Of a DNA stretch of 64,000 nt, positions 38,842 to 48,200 are shown one piece after another (the first letter of the stretch is position 1; each line of letters opens with the position of its first letter). A program made the position numbers and the translations under genes. Source of the DNA: Crateriforma spongiae (GTDB lineage: Bacteria > Planctomycetota > Planctomycetia > Pirellulales > Pirellulaceae); assembly GCF_012290005.1 (NCBI RefSeq), contig NZ_JAAXMS010000002.1:310001-374000 (forward strand). Direction: 5' to 3'. The notes beneath the pieces were generated by a model that made no database searches, was not told the origin of the DNA, and worked only from the letters and a program-made list of their open reading frames with translations.

Positions 38842-39285
38842 ATGCCGGCATCCAGCCCGCCCCATCGACAACCCGAAGTGTTCCCCTCGGCAATCGACCG
38901 ATGGCTCATTCTTATCGTCACCGTCGGCCCTTTAATTGCAACGGCCGCAGGCATTCACACTTGGCTGGATGGAAACCCGAACGATGCGGCGATGCTGTTT
39001 CTGGCCGGCGCCTTCGCGTTGCTCCTGACACTGCTGTTCATGCTTCCGTGTCGCTACACATTGTCCGACGACACCTTGGCGATACGTTGCGGATTGATCG
39101 TCTTCCACGTCCCGGTCAATGAGATCACTGACCTGCGTCCAACCAGCACACTGCTCAGTGGCCCGGCGTTGTCGCTGCGTCGTGTGGAAATCAAAACACG
39201 AAACCGCCGCTACATCGTATCGCCTCGTGATCGCGAACGATTCATTTCAACACTGCGTGCAGCGGCCAACCTGCCGGACGCCTAG
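38842..39285 (+). CDS. Small membrane protein with bacterial PH-like domain
   Basis: 147 residues from ATG 38842. Two membrane helices near 19-42 (WLILIVTVGPLIATAAGIHT) and 53-72 (AMLFLAGAFALLLTLLFMLP) precede a domain of ~70 residues: CRYTLSDDTLAIRCGLIVFH, VPVNEITDLRPTSTLL, and RRYIVSPRDRERFISTLR. This is the pattern of bacterial PH (bPH) proteins. Its TAG stop shares CTAG with the stop of the opposite gene (39282-39285), so the two convergent genes overlap by four bases. Role unknown. Confidence 0.8.
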   Translation: MPASSPPHRQPEVFPSAIDRWLILIVTVGPLIATAAGIHTWLDGNPNDAAMLFLAGAFALLLTLLFMLPCRYTLSDDTLAIRCGLIVFHVPVNEITDLRPTSTLLSGPALSLRRVEIKTRNRRYIVSPRDRERFISTLRAAANLPDA

Positions 39286-40340
39286 TTCTGGTCGGCATCG
39301 CCTTGATTCGATGGTGGTGAATCCTTGGTTTGTTCCGCAATCTTTCGATTCAAGTGTGTCACCAATCGCGCCAGTGTCGTTCCATCGTACTGTCGTCGGA
39401 CGGCAAAATCCGACAACGCCGCGTTCCACGACAGGTCAATTCCGGGCGGCAGGTTCACCAGTGCGAATCCACGCCGGCTGGGGATGCCCAAGAAGAAATG
39501 ATCTTGGTCCACATGAATGACACGATCTTCATGAGTCCCGCCGGGCACCAACCGGATCGGTTCTTTCATGTTGCGATAGTCGTTCCGCTGATCATCGCCA
39601 GACATCAACCAGTTGGCCATCATCGTTTTTCCGGTGGATCGGTCGATCCAGACCAGATGCCGGGAAAGCAGTTCCAAGTGCTTGCCGAAACGATGGTAGA
39701 TAGCCGGCACATCAAAAATCATCAACGTCGACGTGTGAACCACCACTCGCGTCTCCGTCAGGTGACTTTCGTTTTCGCTTAAGACTTGACCTTCGATGAA
39801 TCCCAGGGATGCCCCCAAACGTGATGCACTATCGCCGTCGATGACCGTCAATTGGCCGTTGATCGGATAGCTGTAACCAATTCCCACACCATGCAAATGA
39901 AATCGCTGGTCTTCATCTTCCTGACCCACTTTTGCCATCAGCGTCAAACGAAATTGCGAAGCGGCATCTCGGATCGCGGGACTGACCAAATTGACATCGC
40001 CGGCAGCAATCCGTGGCTTGGCAACTAGCAAGACACGGTTCCAGGTGCCGGTTAGCGACGCATCGCCCGACCGCCTGATCGACACCTCGCCGGACTCGCC
40101 ATCCGGCGGTAGTTCAGGCACAACCAAACCGGGCGGCAAACGCGAAACCGGTGCCGCAAAAAGCATCGGTCCTTGTGAAACCACAAACGTGGTAAAAACA
40201 CAGGACACGACCAGCACCGTGCCCAAGAAGCACGATCTGGGTGGATTTGCCCGTCTGCGATTCGTCCGAATCCGACTGGAACAACTTTCTGAAATCAGCG
40301 TCTTTGGGTTTGGCCTGACGCCGTCACTCCATCGGTTCAC
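39282..40340 (-). CDS. Probable secreted protein of unknown function
   Basis: 352 residues. A late hydrophobic segment at ~38-58 (CFLGTVLVVSCVFTTFVV) follows an Arg-rich stretch, so it could be a signal or an anchor, ending near AAPVSRL. The mature part has repeated beta-like strands (GEVSIRRSGDASLTGTWNRV, FRLTLMAKVGQEDEDQRFHL) and a region WIDRSTGKTMMANWLMSGD. No family recognised. It is divergent from the ABC ATPase, whose likely TTG start lies 14 bases away, so their promoters would have to lie inside each other's coding region. It may belong with the natural-product locus or be unrelated. Confidence 0.6.
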   Translation of the reverse strand: MNRWSDGVRPNPKTLISESCSSRIRTNRRRANPPRSCFLGTVLVVSCVFTTFVVSQGPMLFAAPVSRLPPGLVVPELPPDGESGEVSIRRSGDASLTGTWNRVLLVAKPRIAAGDVNLVSPAIRDAASQFRLTLMAKVGQEDEDQRFHLHGVGIGYSYPINGQLTVIDGDSASRLGASLGFIEGQVLSENESHLTETRVVVHTSTLMIFDVPAIYHRFGKHLELLSRHLVWIDRSTGKTMMANWLMSGDDQRNDYRNMKEPIRLVPGGTHEDRVIHVDQDHFFLGIPSRRGFALVNLPPGIDLSWNAALSDFAVRRQYDGTTLARLVTHLNRKIAEQTKDSPPSNQGDADQN

Positions 40341-40353
40341 CGCGGGAACTCCT

Positions 40354-41046
40354 TTGAATCAAAAAACACCCGTTCCTCCTGATACCAACATCGTGGAAAT
40401 CCGCAACGTCAGCAAGCATTATGCGGATGGCGATGTCAAAGCATTGGATGACGTCAGCCTGCAGATCGCCAAAGGTGAATTGGTTTCGATCGTGGGCCCC
40501 AGCGGCTGTGGCAAATCGACCCTGCTGAACATGATTGGAATTTTGGACCGCCCCACCTCGGGCCAAGTCTATTTCGAAGGCCATCGCGTCAATCCATCGA
40601 TGAACCTGGACCGATTGCGGTCTGAAAAAATTGGCTTTGTCTTTCAATCGTTCCATTTGGTGCCCAACCTGACCGCCATCGAAAACGTCCAGTTGCCGAT
40701 GATGCCGGGTAAACTTCCCCCCTCCGCACGCGTCGCCCGTGCAAAAGCTCTGCTGGATTCGGTCGGATTGTCGGATCGCTTGAATCACCGCCCCGCACAA
40801 TTGTCCAACGGCCAACGGCAACGTGTGGCCATCTGCCGTGCTTTGGCCAACGCCCCAAGCTTGGTCCTGGCCGATGAACCGACCGGCGCGCTGGATTCAC
40901 AGGGGGGACGCGCGATCATGGACATCTTGGAAACGGTTTGCCGCGATTCCACCGCTACCCTTGTCGTGGTCACTCATGACAAAGCTTTGGCCGATCGATC
41001 CGATCGCCAAATCCGATTGTGTGACGGGAAAATCGTCAGCGACTAG
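40354..41046 (+). CDS. ABC transporter ATP-binding protein, MacB/LolD type
   Basis: About 230 residues if TTG 40354 is the start; GTG 40393 is also possible. The frame opens at 39991 but the N-terminal 120 residues are antisense to the neighbouring gene. Motifs are VEIRNVSKHYADGDVKALDD, Walker A GPSGCGKSTLLNM, Q-loop FVFQSFHLVPNL, signature LSNGQRQRVAICRAL, Walker B LVLADEPTGALDS and the H-loop VVVTHD. The second Gly of the usual LSGGQ is Asn. This type energises FtsX-like permeases (MacB, LolCDE, DevCA). No permease adjoins it; the nearest is 11 kb away at 52083-53297, across the NRPS and PKS genes, which it faces convergently. Confidence 0.88.
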   Translation: MNQKTPVPPDTNIVEIRNVSKHYADGDVKALDDVSLQIAKGELVSIVGPSGCGKSTLLNMIGILDRPTSGQVYFEGHRVNPSMNLDRLRSEKIGFVFQSFHLVPNLTAIENVQLPMMPGKLPPSARVARAKALLDSVGLSDRLNHRPAQLSNGQRQRVAICRALANAPSLVLADEPTGALDSQGGRAIMDILETVCRDSTATLVVVTHDKALADRSDRQIRLCDGKIVSD

Positions 41047-41076
41047 CCCGACGGTCGATGCCTTGAGCGGCCCCGG

Positions 41077-44000
41077 TCATTGGCATCCCAGATCACTGGC
41101 CGCCCAAGTTTTCACGTGAGGCATCGAAAGCATGCTGTGGTGATGTCCCGGAACCCACAACACGTCCAGTGAACCCGTCCAAGCGGACCATCCGCGGTCT
41201 TCTGGACCAACCAGTTGCACCGGAACGTCCCGGGGTCGCACCAGGGTGACGGGGACATCGATCGGCTCCATCGCATAGCCGGAAGCCAACTGCACGTGAT
41301 GATGAAACAGCCGCTGCAGGTCTTCCAGAGTCTGTCGCACCACGCCCTCCGGTGCATCGTCGTGCAACACACCAAGTTTCTTTGCATGATCCCACAAGAA
41401 AGGCAGTTGTTCCTCTGGTGCCAATTCACTCAGATCTTGCAGTGTCATGTCCAATCCATATTCACGACCAATATGGGCCGGCGAATTCGAACTCGCTGAT
41501 GGATCGGACGCCGCGGCGTCCAAGGTGGTGTCAAACAACCAAAGACGCTGAACCCGTCTTCTCCGCCGCTTTAACTGACGTGTCAATTCCACCGCAAAGA
41601 TTCCGCCCAACGACCATCCACCGACGGAAACCATCCCGTCGGGATACGTCCGATCGATTGCCGCCGCGTACTCATCTGCCATCTCAACAACAGTCGCCGG
41701 CAAACGCTCATCCCCATGCAGTCCCCGTGAACGAACTGCATACAACGGCTGATCGGGATGCACCGCTGATGCCAAGTCTTTGTAACAGACCACGATTCCA
41801 CCCGGCGGGTGGACCAAGAACAAAGGGGTTCGGTTGCCGCTAGGTTTCCAAGCGGCAATCAAAGGATCGGAACCAACGCGGGCTTGATCAAGACCGTTCG
41901 CTGCCATCGTATTTTGAAAGACTTCGACGCCAAACCTTGCCTCCAATTGGCTCGGGTAAAGGTCAAGCAATCGTTTGCTCATCGTACGAATGTCGGCAAG
42001 ATCGAACACCAGCGCGGGTGGAACGCGAACGCCAAGTTCATCGCTAAGTCGTGATGTCAGCGTCGCAGCCAACAGAGAACTACCGCCCAAATCAAAGAAG
42101 TTCTCCGACGTGCTGACGGCATCGGTTTTCAAAACGTCCGCCCATTGTTCAACCAGGTAGGACTCCAGAGGCCCCTCCGGTGCGATGCAACTGATTTCGG
42201 ATCGTCCCGTTGATTCCAACGCGATCTGTTTCAATCGCCGACGATCAATCTTGCCACCCGACGTCCTAGGAATCGCAGCGATGCGGTGCACTTGGTCGGG
42301 GCGTTTGTACTTTGCCAAACGTTCCGCGTTTCCGACCAAGTCGGAAGCCAATTCAGTCACCACAAAGACGTGCAAACGAGCATCACTGCCGGTACCGACA
42401 ATACACGCAGCCGCATCCTGGACGGCGTCCATCTGCTGATACGCTCGTTGCACTTCCGACAAATCGATCCGATAACCGCGAAGCTTGGCTTGATCATCCA
42501 TCCGCCCCAGAAACATCAACTGCCTCTGGGCGTTGATCCGGCCTCGATCGCCGGTCAAATACGCCCGCGTGCCATCGGTCGATTGATCCGTCCCTCGCTG
42601 ATAAACACGGTTCATTGACCAACGGACGAATCGCTGATCGGTCAACACATCGTCGTCCAAGTAACCGTCCGCCAGCCCCGGGCCCACGATGACGATCTGG
42701 CCCGGAATTCCGTCGGGAACGCCCTGCCCCGCTTCGTCGACCACCGCCACGCGACTGTTGGCGACTGGGCGACCGATCGGTATGGGTCGCCGAACATCCG
42801 CTTGAAAATCGACACGGTAGGCCGTCGCTTCCACAGCCGTTTCGGTGGGACCGTAGAAGTTCCAAAGTTCCGCATCGGGAATCTTTGCGACTCGCTGTAC
42901 CAAGTCGTCCGTCAAATCCTCGCCGCCCGACCAAACCTGTCGTACCTGGCAATCGTCCAGATCCAAACGATCCAACACCGCTGCGACCATTCCTGGAGTC
43001 CCCGGCAACACGGTCACCCGGTCACGATCAACCGCCTGCACCACAGATGCCAAGTCCAACGCGGACGATTGCCAGACCAAACGTGAGCCTTGGTCCAACG
43101 TTGTCATCATGACACCAAATCCTGCGTCGAACTGGACTGACATCCACGCAAGAACCGCGTCGTCCGCAGCCAGCGGTACCGCCGCGCGTCGCCACGCCAG
43201 CGTATTTCCGATCGCCCGATGACTGACCTTCACACCTTTCGGCCCTGACGTGGAACCCGACGTGTAAATGACATACGCCAAGTCGTCGCCGGCGATTTCG
43301 GGCAAGCGATCGTCCGACAATTCAGTCGCCGAGACCGTTTCTTTCAAGTCCCATAGTGTCACCTGCTTTGCACGCCCCAAAGCCTGGTCCAAATATTGAC
43401 GTCCCTGTGCATCCACGATGGCCAGTGGACACCCGGTCTGGACGACCAGGTCATCCGCGGAAACCGATGCCATCGACGCATCCAATGGGCACACCGCCGC
43501 GCCGCTACGCAGAACGCCAAGCACCGCCGGCACCACCGCCGCGTTCGACCGACAAACGATCGGAACGATATCACCGCGGCCCACACCCTGGTTGGCCAAA
43601 CCTATCGCGATCGATCGGCTGATCGAATCCAATTGGCCGTAGGACCATGAAACGTCGCCCGATGTGACGGCGATTCGATCCGGAAACTGTGCACATGCTT
43701 GTTCGAAGCCTTGAAGCATCGACCGGGGCGGTTGGACGTCAATGTCGCCAAAGATCCCAGTGTCGTCCGATTCCGGCGATGCATCCGCAAAAGCCCGCGA
43801 CAGTGGAACCCGGGGCTGCGTCACCAATTGATCCAGCAGACTTTGAAAATTCATCTCCATTTGCTGCATACTCGCCCGATCAAACAAATCACGACAGAAA
43901 CAAAGCATTCCGTCGATCGTTTTGCCGGATGATTCAAACGCGAATTCCAGATCATAGTGACACGTCGGATGGTCCACCGAAAACGCTTCCTGCAACATCC

Positions 44001-45240
44001 CACCGACGTCGTGCCGCACATCGACCTGGCCGTGCTGGGGCATCAAAAACTTGGCCCGCCCCGATTCGCTTCGGTCCTGTGAATTTTCGAAGGTGCAAAG
44101 CACTTGCATCAGCGGCGATCGACTGACGTCGCGAACTGGTGCCGCATCACGAACGATCTCCGAAAGCGGATAGGCTTCATGTTCCAATGCCGCAACCATT
44201 CGCTGTGCCGTCGCACGCACCAGATCATCAAATGTCGACGCTTGATCGACGTCCGCGCGAATCGGCAACACTCCACTGAACAAGCCGACGGTTTGCTCAT
44301 ATTTGCGTTGGCGTCTTCCCGAAAAAGGGCTGCCCAACAAAAAGTGACGCTGGGCGGTGTAGCGATAAATCAACACAGCAATCGCCGTCAGCAATACGGC
44401 GTTGATCGTCGCGCCACACCTTACCGCCAAGTCACGTAAGCGGCGTGTCAGTGATTCATCCAGGTGCATTGGAATGACGTCAGCTCGTCCGGTGAATCGA
44501 TCCGGACGCCGACGATCCAATGGCCAATCCAACACGTGATCGGCTCCATGATACTGCGTTGCCCAGTATTCACGTAACCGGTGGACCTGATCCGATTGCA
44601 ACAGCGTCTCTTGCTCGCGAACAAAATCGCCGTAGTTTCCCGCTGCCGATGGCAGATCGGGATCCTGACCGTGCAAGATTGCGGGATAGATTGTCCGCAA
44701 TTCATTCATCAACAGAACAAGCGACCAAAAGTCCGTGACAATGTGATGCGCCGTTGCCAAAACGATTTGGTCTGCGGGCGTTCGATCAAACACCGTCAGT
44801 CGCAAGAGCGGACCATTGGCCAAATCGAATGGTTTCGCTACGTCGGTGAGAATTCGTTGACGGACCCAAGAGTCATCCTGTCCTTTGGCCGGGCATGACA
44901 CAAACCCCGGCGACATTGCCGGTTGGACCGTTTGCCGCAGTTGCCCGCTAGATTCTTGGAAAGTGGTTCGCAGTGCGGGATGACGATCCACCAACAATTG
45001 CATCGCCCGTCGAAGTGCATCCGCATCCAAAGGCGAACGAATTCGGGCTGGCAAGAACACGTTGTACGCCGACGATTCGGGGTCACGCTGATAAGCATGC
45101 CATATGCCGCGTTGCTGCGCAGACATTGCGAACGACGAACTCGAAGCACGCCGTTTTTGCAAAATCCGTTTCAGAAGTTCGCGTTTTTCGTCAGCGGTCA
45201 AACCCGCCGTGTCCGTTCCATCGGGTATCGATCGGGTCAC
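41077..45240 (-). CDS. Single-module NRPS (C-A-PCP-TE)
   Basis: 1387 residues from GTG 45240, which overlaps the PKS stop (GTGA), so translation is coupled. Domains: condensation about 38-470, with HHIVTD at 165-170 (the Gly normally following is Phe); adenylation 505-1005, with YTSGSTSGPKGV (659-670), NFYGPTE (794-800), YLTGDRGR (894-901) and Lys997 in GGKIDR; carrier protein with DLGGSSL, Ser1055 as phosphopantetheine site; thioesterase with GWSLGG, Ser1210, and the His-rich GHHHSM near 1365. Aligning by the core motifs gives tentative specificity residues D705, A706, G709, V744, V769, S771, F795, V803, E804; I cannot name the amino acid. The N-terminal ~35 residues (LTADEKRELLKRIL) look like a docking helix. 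It should add one amino acid to the PKS product and release it. Confidence 0.93.
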   Translation of the reverse strand: MTRSIPDGTDTAGLTADEKRELLKRILQKRRASSSSFAMSAQQRGIWHAYQRDPESSAYNVFLPARIRSPLDADALRRAMQLLVDRHPALRTTFQESSGQLRQTVQPAMSPGFVSCPAKGQDDSWVRQRILTDVAKPFDLANGPLLRLTVFDRTPADQIVLATAHHIVTDFWSLVLLMNELRTIYPAILHGQDPDLPSAAGNYGDFVREQETLLQSDQVHRLREYWATQYHGADHVLDWPLDRRRPDRFTGRADVIPMHLDESLTRRLRDLAVRCGATINAVLLTAIAVLIYRYTAQRHFLLGSPFSGRRQRKYEQTVGLFSGVLPIRADVDQASTFDDLVRATAQRMVAALEHEAYPLSEIVRDAAPVRDVSRSPLMQVLCTFENSQDRSESGRAKFLMPQHGQVDVRHDVGGMLQEAFSVDHPTCHYDLEFAFESSGKTIDGMLCFCRDLFDRASMQQMEMNFQSLLDQLVTQPRVPLSRAFADASPESDDTGIFGDIDVQPPRSMLQGFEQACAQFPDRIAVTSGDVSWSYGQLDSISRSIAIGLANQGVGRGDIVPIVCRSNAAVVPAVLGVLRSGAAVCPLDASMASVSADDLVVQTGCPLAIVDAQGRQYLDQALGRAKQVTLWDLKETVSATELSDDRLPEIAGDDLAYVIYTSGSTSGPKGVKVSHRAIGNTLAWRRAAVPLAADDAVLAWMSVQFDAGFGVMMTTLDQGSRLVWQSSALDLASVVQAVDRDRVTVLPGTPGMVAAVLDRLDLDDCQVRQVWSGGEDLTDDLVQRVAKIPDAELWNFYGPTETAVEATAYRVDFQADVRRPIPIGRPVANSRVAVVDEAGQGVPDGIPGQIVIVGPGLADGYLDDDVLTDQRFVRWSMNRVYQRGTDQSTDGTRAYLTGDRGRINAQRQLMFLGRMDDQAKLRGYRIDLSEVQRAYQQMDAVQDAAACIVGTGSDARLHVFVVTELASDLVGNAERLAKYKRPDQVHRIAAIPRTSGGKIDRRRLKQIALESTGRSEISCIAPEGPLESYLVEQWADVLKTDAVSTSENFFDLGGSSLLAATLTSRLSDELGVRVPPALVFDLADIRTMSKRLLDLYPSQLEARFGVEVFQNTMAANGLDQARVGSDPLIAAWKPSGNRTPLFLVHPPGGIVVCYKDLASAVHPDQPLYAVRSRGLHGDERLPATVVEMADEYAAAIDRTYPDGMVSVGGWSLGGIFAVELTRQLKRRRRRVQRLWLFDTTLDAAASDPSASSNSPAHIGREYGLDMTLQDLSELAPEEQLPFLWDHAKKLGVLHDDAPEGVVRQTLEDLQRLFHHHVQLASGYAMEPIDVPVTLVRPRDVPVQLVGPEDRGWSAWTGSLDVLWVPGHHHSMLSMPHVKTWAASDLGCQ

Positions 45241-48200
45241 AATGTTTCCGTTGATCCGGGATGCGTTTCATCCACAGAACCTTCGTCCAAGATTGCCTGT
45301 TGGACACCCTCGGCCCCCACACGCGACAACCATTGGTCCAGTTCCTCTTCGCTCATTTGGTCGACATCGTCGGGGCTTACTTGGTCGACGTCACCGGTCG
45401 CCGAATCAGCAACGAAGTTCTGATGATCGGCACCATCGGAAGATTCGGTGACGGGCGTTTGCATCAACTGACGATCAACCGCTGCGGTGATTCGAGACAG
45501 ATTCGCGTCGCTCATCAAATCCGAAATCGGCATCACAATTTCAAAGCGGCTCTCAATCCAGTTTCGCAACTCGACGGCCATCAATGAATCCAAGCCCAAC
45601 TCCAACAGTGATCGGTCGGCATCCCACTGATCGGAACGCAGGCCCAATAACCCGTTCAATTTCGAACGCAGTTGGTCAATGATTTTTGACTGGCGTTCGG
45701 CCATATCCACTTGCCGTAACGCGCCCGCGTCAAAGACGTCGGCGGCTCCCGATTCATGTCGAATCAGGTGGGCGAAACGAGGCGAGACGTTGTCCGTCAG
45801 CCCCAAACCTCGCCACAACGACCAGTCCATTTTCAAAACGCTGCACTGGATCGAATCGCTGCGAATCAGTTCCTCGAGTGAACGCATCGCTTCGTCGATC
45901 GAAAAACGCAGCACACCTTGCCGTTCCAATCGATCTCCTAACTCTTGACGCTGGGCCAGATAGCCGGCACCACCGACATGTCCCCAGTTGATCACCAACG
46001 CGGGCAACCCCTTGCAACGGCGATGCATGGCCAAACCATCCAGAGCGGCATTTGCGGCGGAGTAATTGGCTTGGCCGGCGTGCCCGAAAATGCTGGACAA
46101 AGACGAAAACAGCACGAAATGGTCAATCGCTTGCGGCACCAATTCACGGTCAAGCGATGCCTTGTGCAGATTCCATCCACCCAGGATTTTCGGGTTCAAA
46201 ACTTCGTTCAGAGTCGAAGCGTCCAAATCGATCAACAGTCGATCCTTCAGGACCATCGCCGTATGAAAAATCCCAGCCAGCGGAGGCAGTTCATCGCGAA
46301 TTTGTTCCATCGTGCGGCGGACTTGAACCGGATCGGTGATATCCGTTGGAAGGTGCGTCACTGTCGCACCGGCGGCACGAATCGCGTCAATCTGGTCGAC
46401 CTGTTCGTCGCTCAGTTTGCCCGAACGTCCCCCCAACACCAGATGACCGGCACCGTGCCCCGCCATCCATCGAGCCAGTTCCATTCCAAAACCACCCAGA
46501 CCGCCGGCAATCCAGTAGGTCCGATCGGACTTGAACAACGATCGGCCGTTCGCGGATGCGACGGACGGCTCCGGTGCAACATCCTGATCCGGGAACACAT
46601 CACCCGGCGCGTCTTCGTAACTGATCGCGACCTTACCGATGTGCTTTGCCTGCTGCATCCATCGAAACGCTTCTCGTGTTTCGTTCGCCTGGAATGACTT
46701 CGTCGGCAAAGGCTGCAACGTTCCGTCGTCAAACTGGGGCATTAGTTCACGCAACATCTGGCCCATCATCTCAGGCTGCTCGGTGAACAACTGATCCAAA
46801 TCAATGGCAAAGAAGGCCAAGTTGTTGCGGAACGGCGTCAGGTTCAACACCTGGTCCCCGTAGATGTCTCGTTTGCCGATTTCCAAAAATCGGCCACCCG
46901 TTTTTAACAACCCCAGCCCTTGCCGGATGGCTTCACCGGGAAGCGAGTTCAGTACGGCGTCGACGCCGAAGCCATCAGTCGCGCGGCGGACGTCGTCGGC
47001 AAATTGCAGCGATCGCGAATCGGATACCGAAGCAACGCCCAGACGCCGAACATGATCGCGTTTCTGTGCATTCCCCGCAGTGGCATGAACATGGATCCCC
47101 AATTGCTTTGCCAACTGGATCGCCGCCAGCCCCACACCACCACTGGCGGAATGCACCAACAACGATTCCCCACGACGCAAACGTGCACAGTGTTCGATGG
47201 CGTACTTGGCTGTCAGAAACGCAATCGGCAGACAGGCGGCCTGTTCCGGCGTCGTTGCTTGCGGCTTTCGGGCAACCAATCGCTGGTCCACCACCGCGTG
47301 CGTCGCAAAACTACCTTTGGCAATGGCGACCACCATGTCGCCTACTTGAAATTCCCCGACTGAACTTCCGACTCGCGTGACGCGTCCGCAACATTCCGCA
47401 CCCAGAACCACCGGTCCGTCGGGCAATCCTGGGTAAAGGTCCAACGCCTTCATGACGTCGCTGAAATTCAGCCCCGTCGCCAACACTTCGATCTCAACAT
47501 CGCCATCGCCCAATTCGCCTGGATATTGGGCCACGTAATGCAGATCGCCGATACCAACCGTCTTGCCCAACGCCAAACGTGAACGGCGGGGGCCTTTGGC
47601 CGAATTTGGAAGTGGCAATGAGGCGTGGGGAACATATCTCCGCACGAACCGCCTGGTTCCGCGGTACATCACTTCGTCTTCTTCGTCGTCCGTGGTCAGT
47701 TCTTTGACCAACTGCTCGGTCGCCAACGTTTCATCTTCGATCGAAAGATCAACCAATCGCGTCGACATCGAACCGAATTCACTGATCAGCACGCGTCCCA
47801 AACCAATCGTCGGCGTCTGACAAAACTGCACGTCTTCCGGTTCGTCGTCGGTGGACTGTGCCCCGGTGGTCACGACAGTCAACCGCGGCTTGATCGTTTC
47901 AGAAACCGGGCGTGTGGCGGTGCCCGCCTGCTTCAGGCGGCGATCCCACGCTTGGGCGAACAGAACCAATGATTCGGTGCTGACAGAAGTGGTTTGTCGA
48001 ACCGCATGAACCTCTTGAATCTCATGATTCCGGGGCAAACCGGTGGCCCATAAATGCAAGACGTCGCTGATGCTCTCGGGCCCCACTTCATCCAACAGCC
48101 GATCCCAATGCTCGGGCACGCAGGGATCAATCGTCCAGCAACGTTGGTTGCGCGAAAACGTCTCGCCGACACGGACTTCGGCTATGTCGATTCCCATCAT

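Noticed and set aside
41047-41076. Possible terminator between the ABC ATPase and the NRPS
   Set aside because: The 30-base gap shows no convincing hairpin with a T-run.
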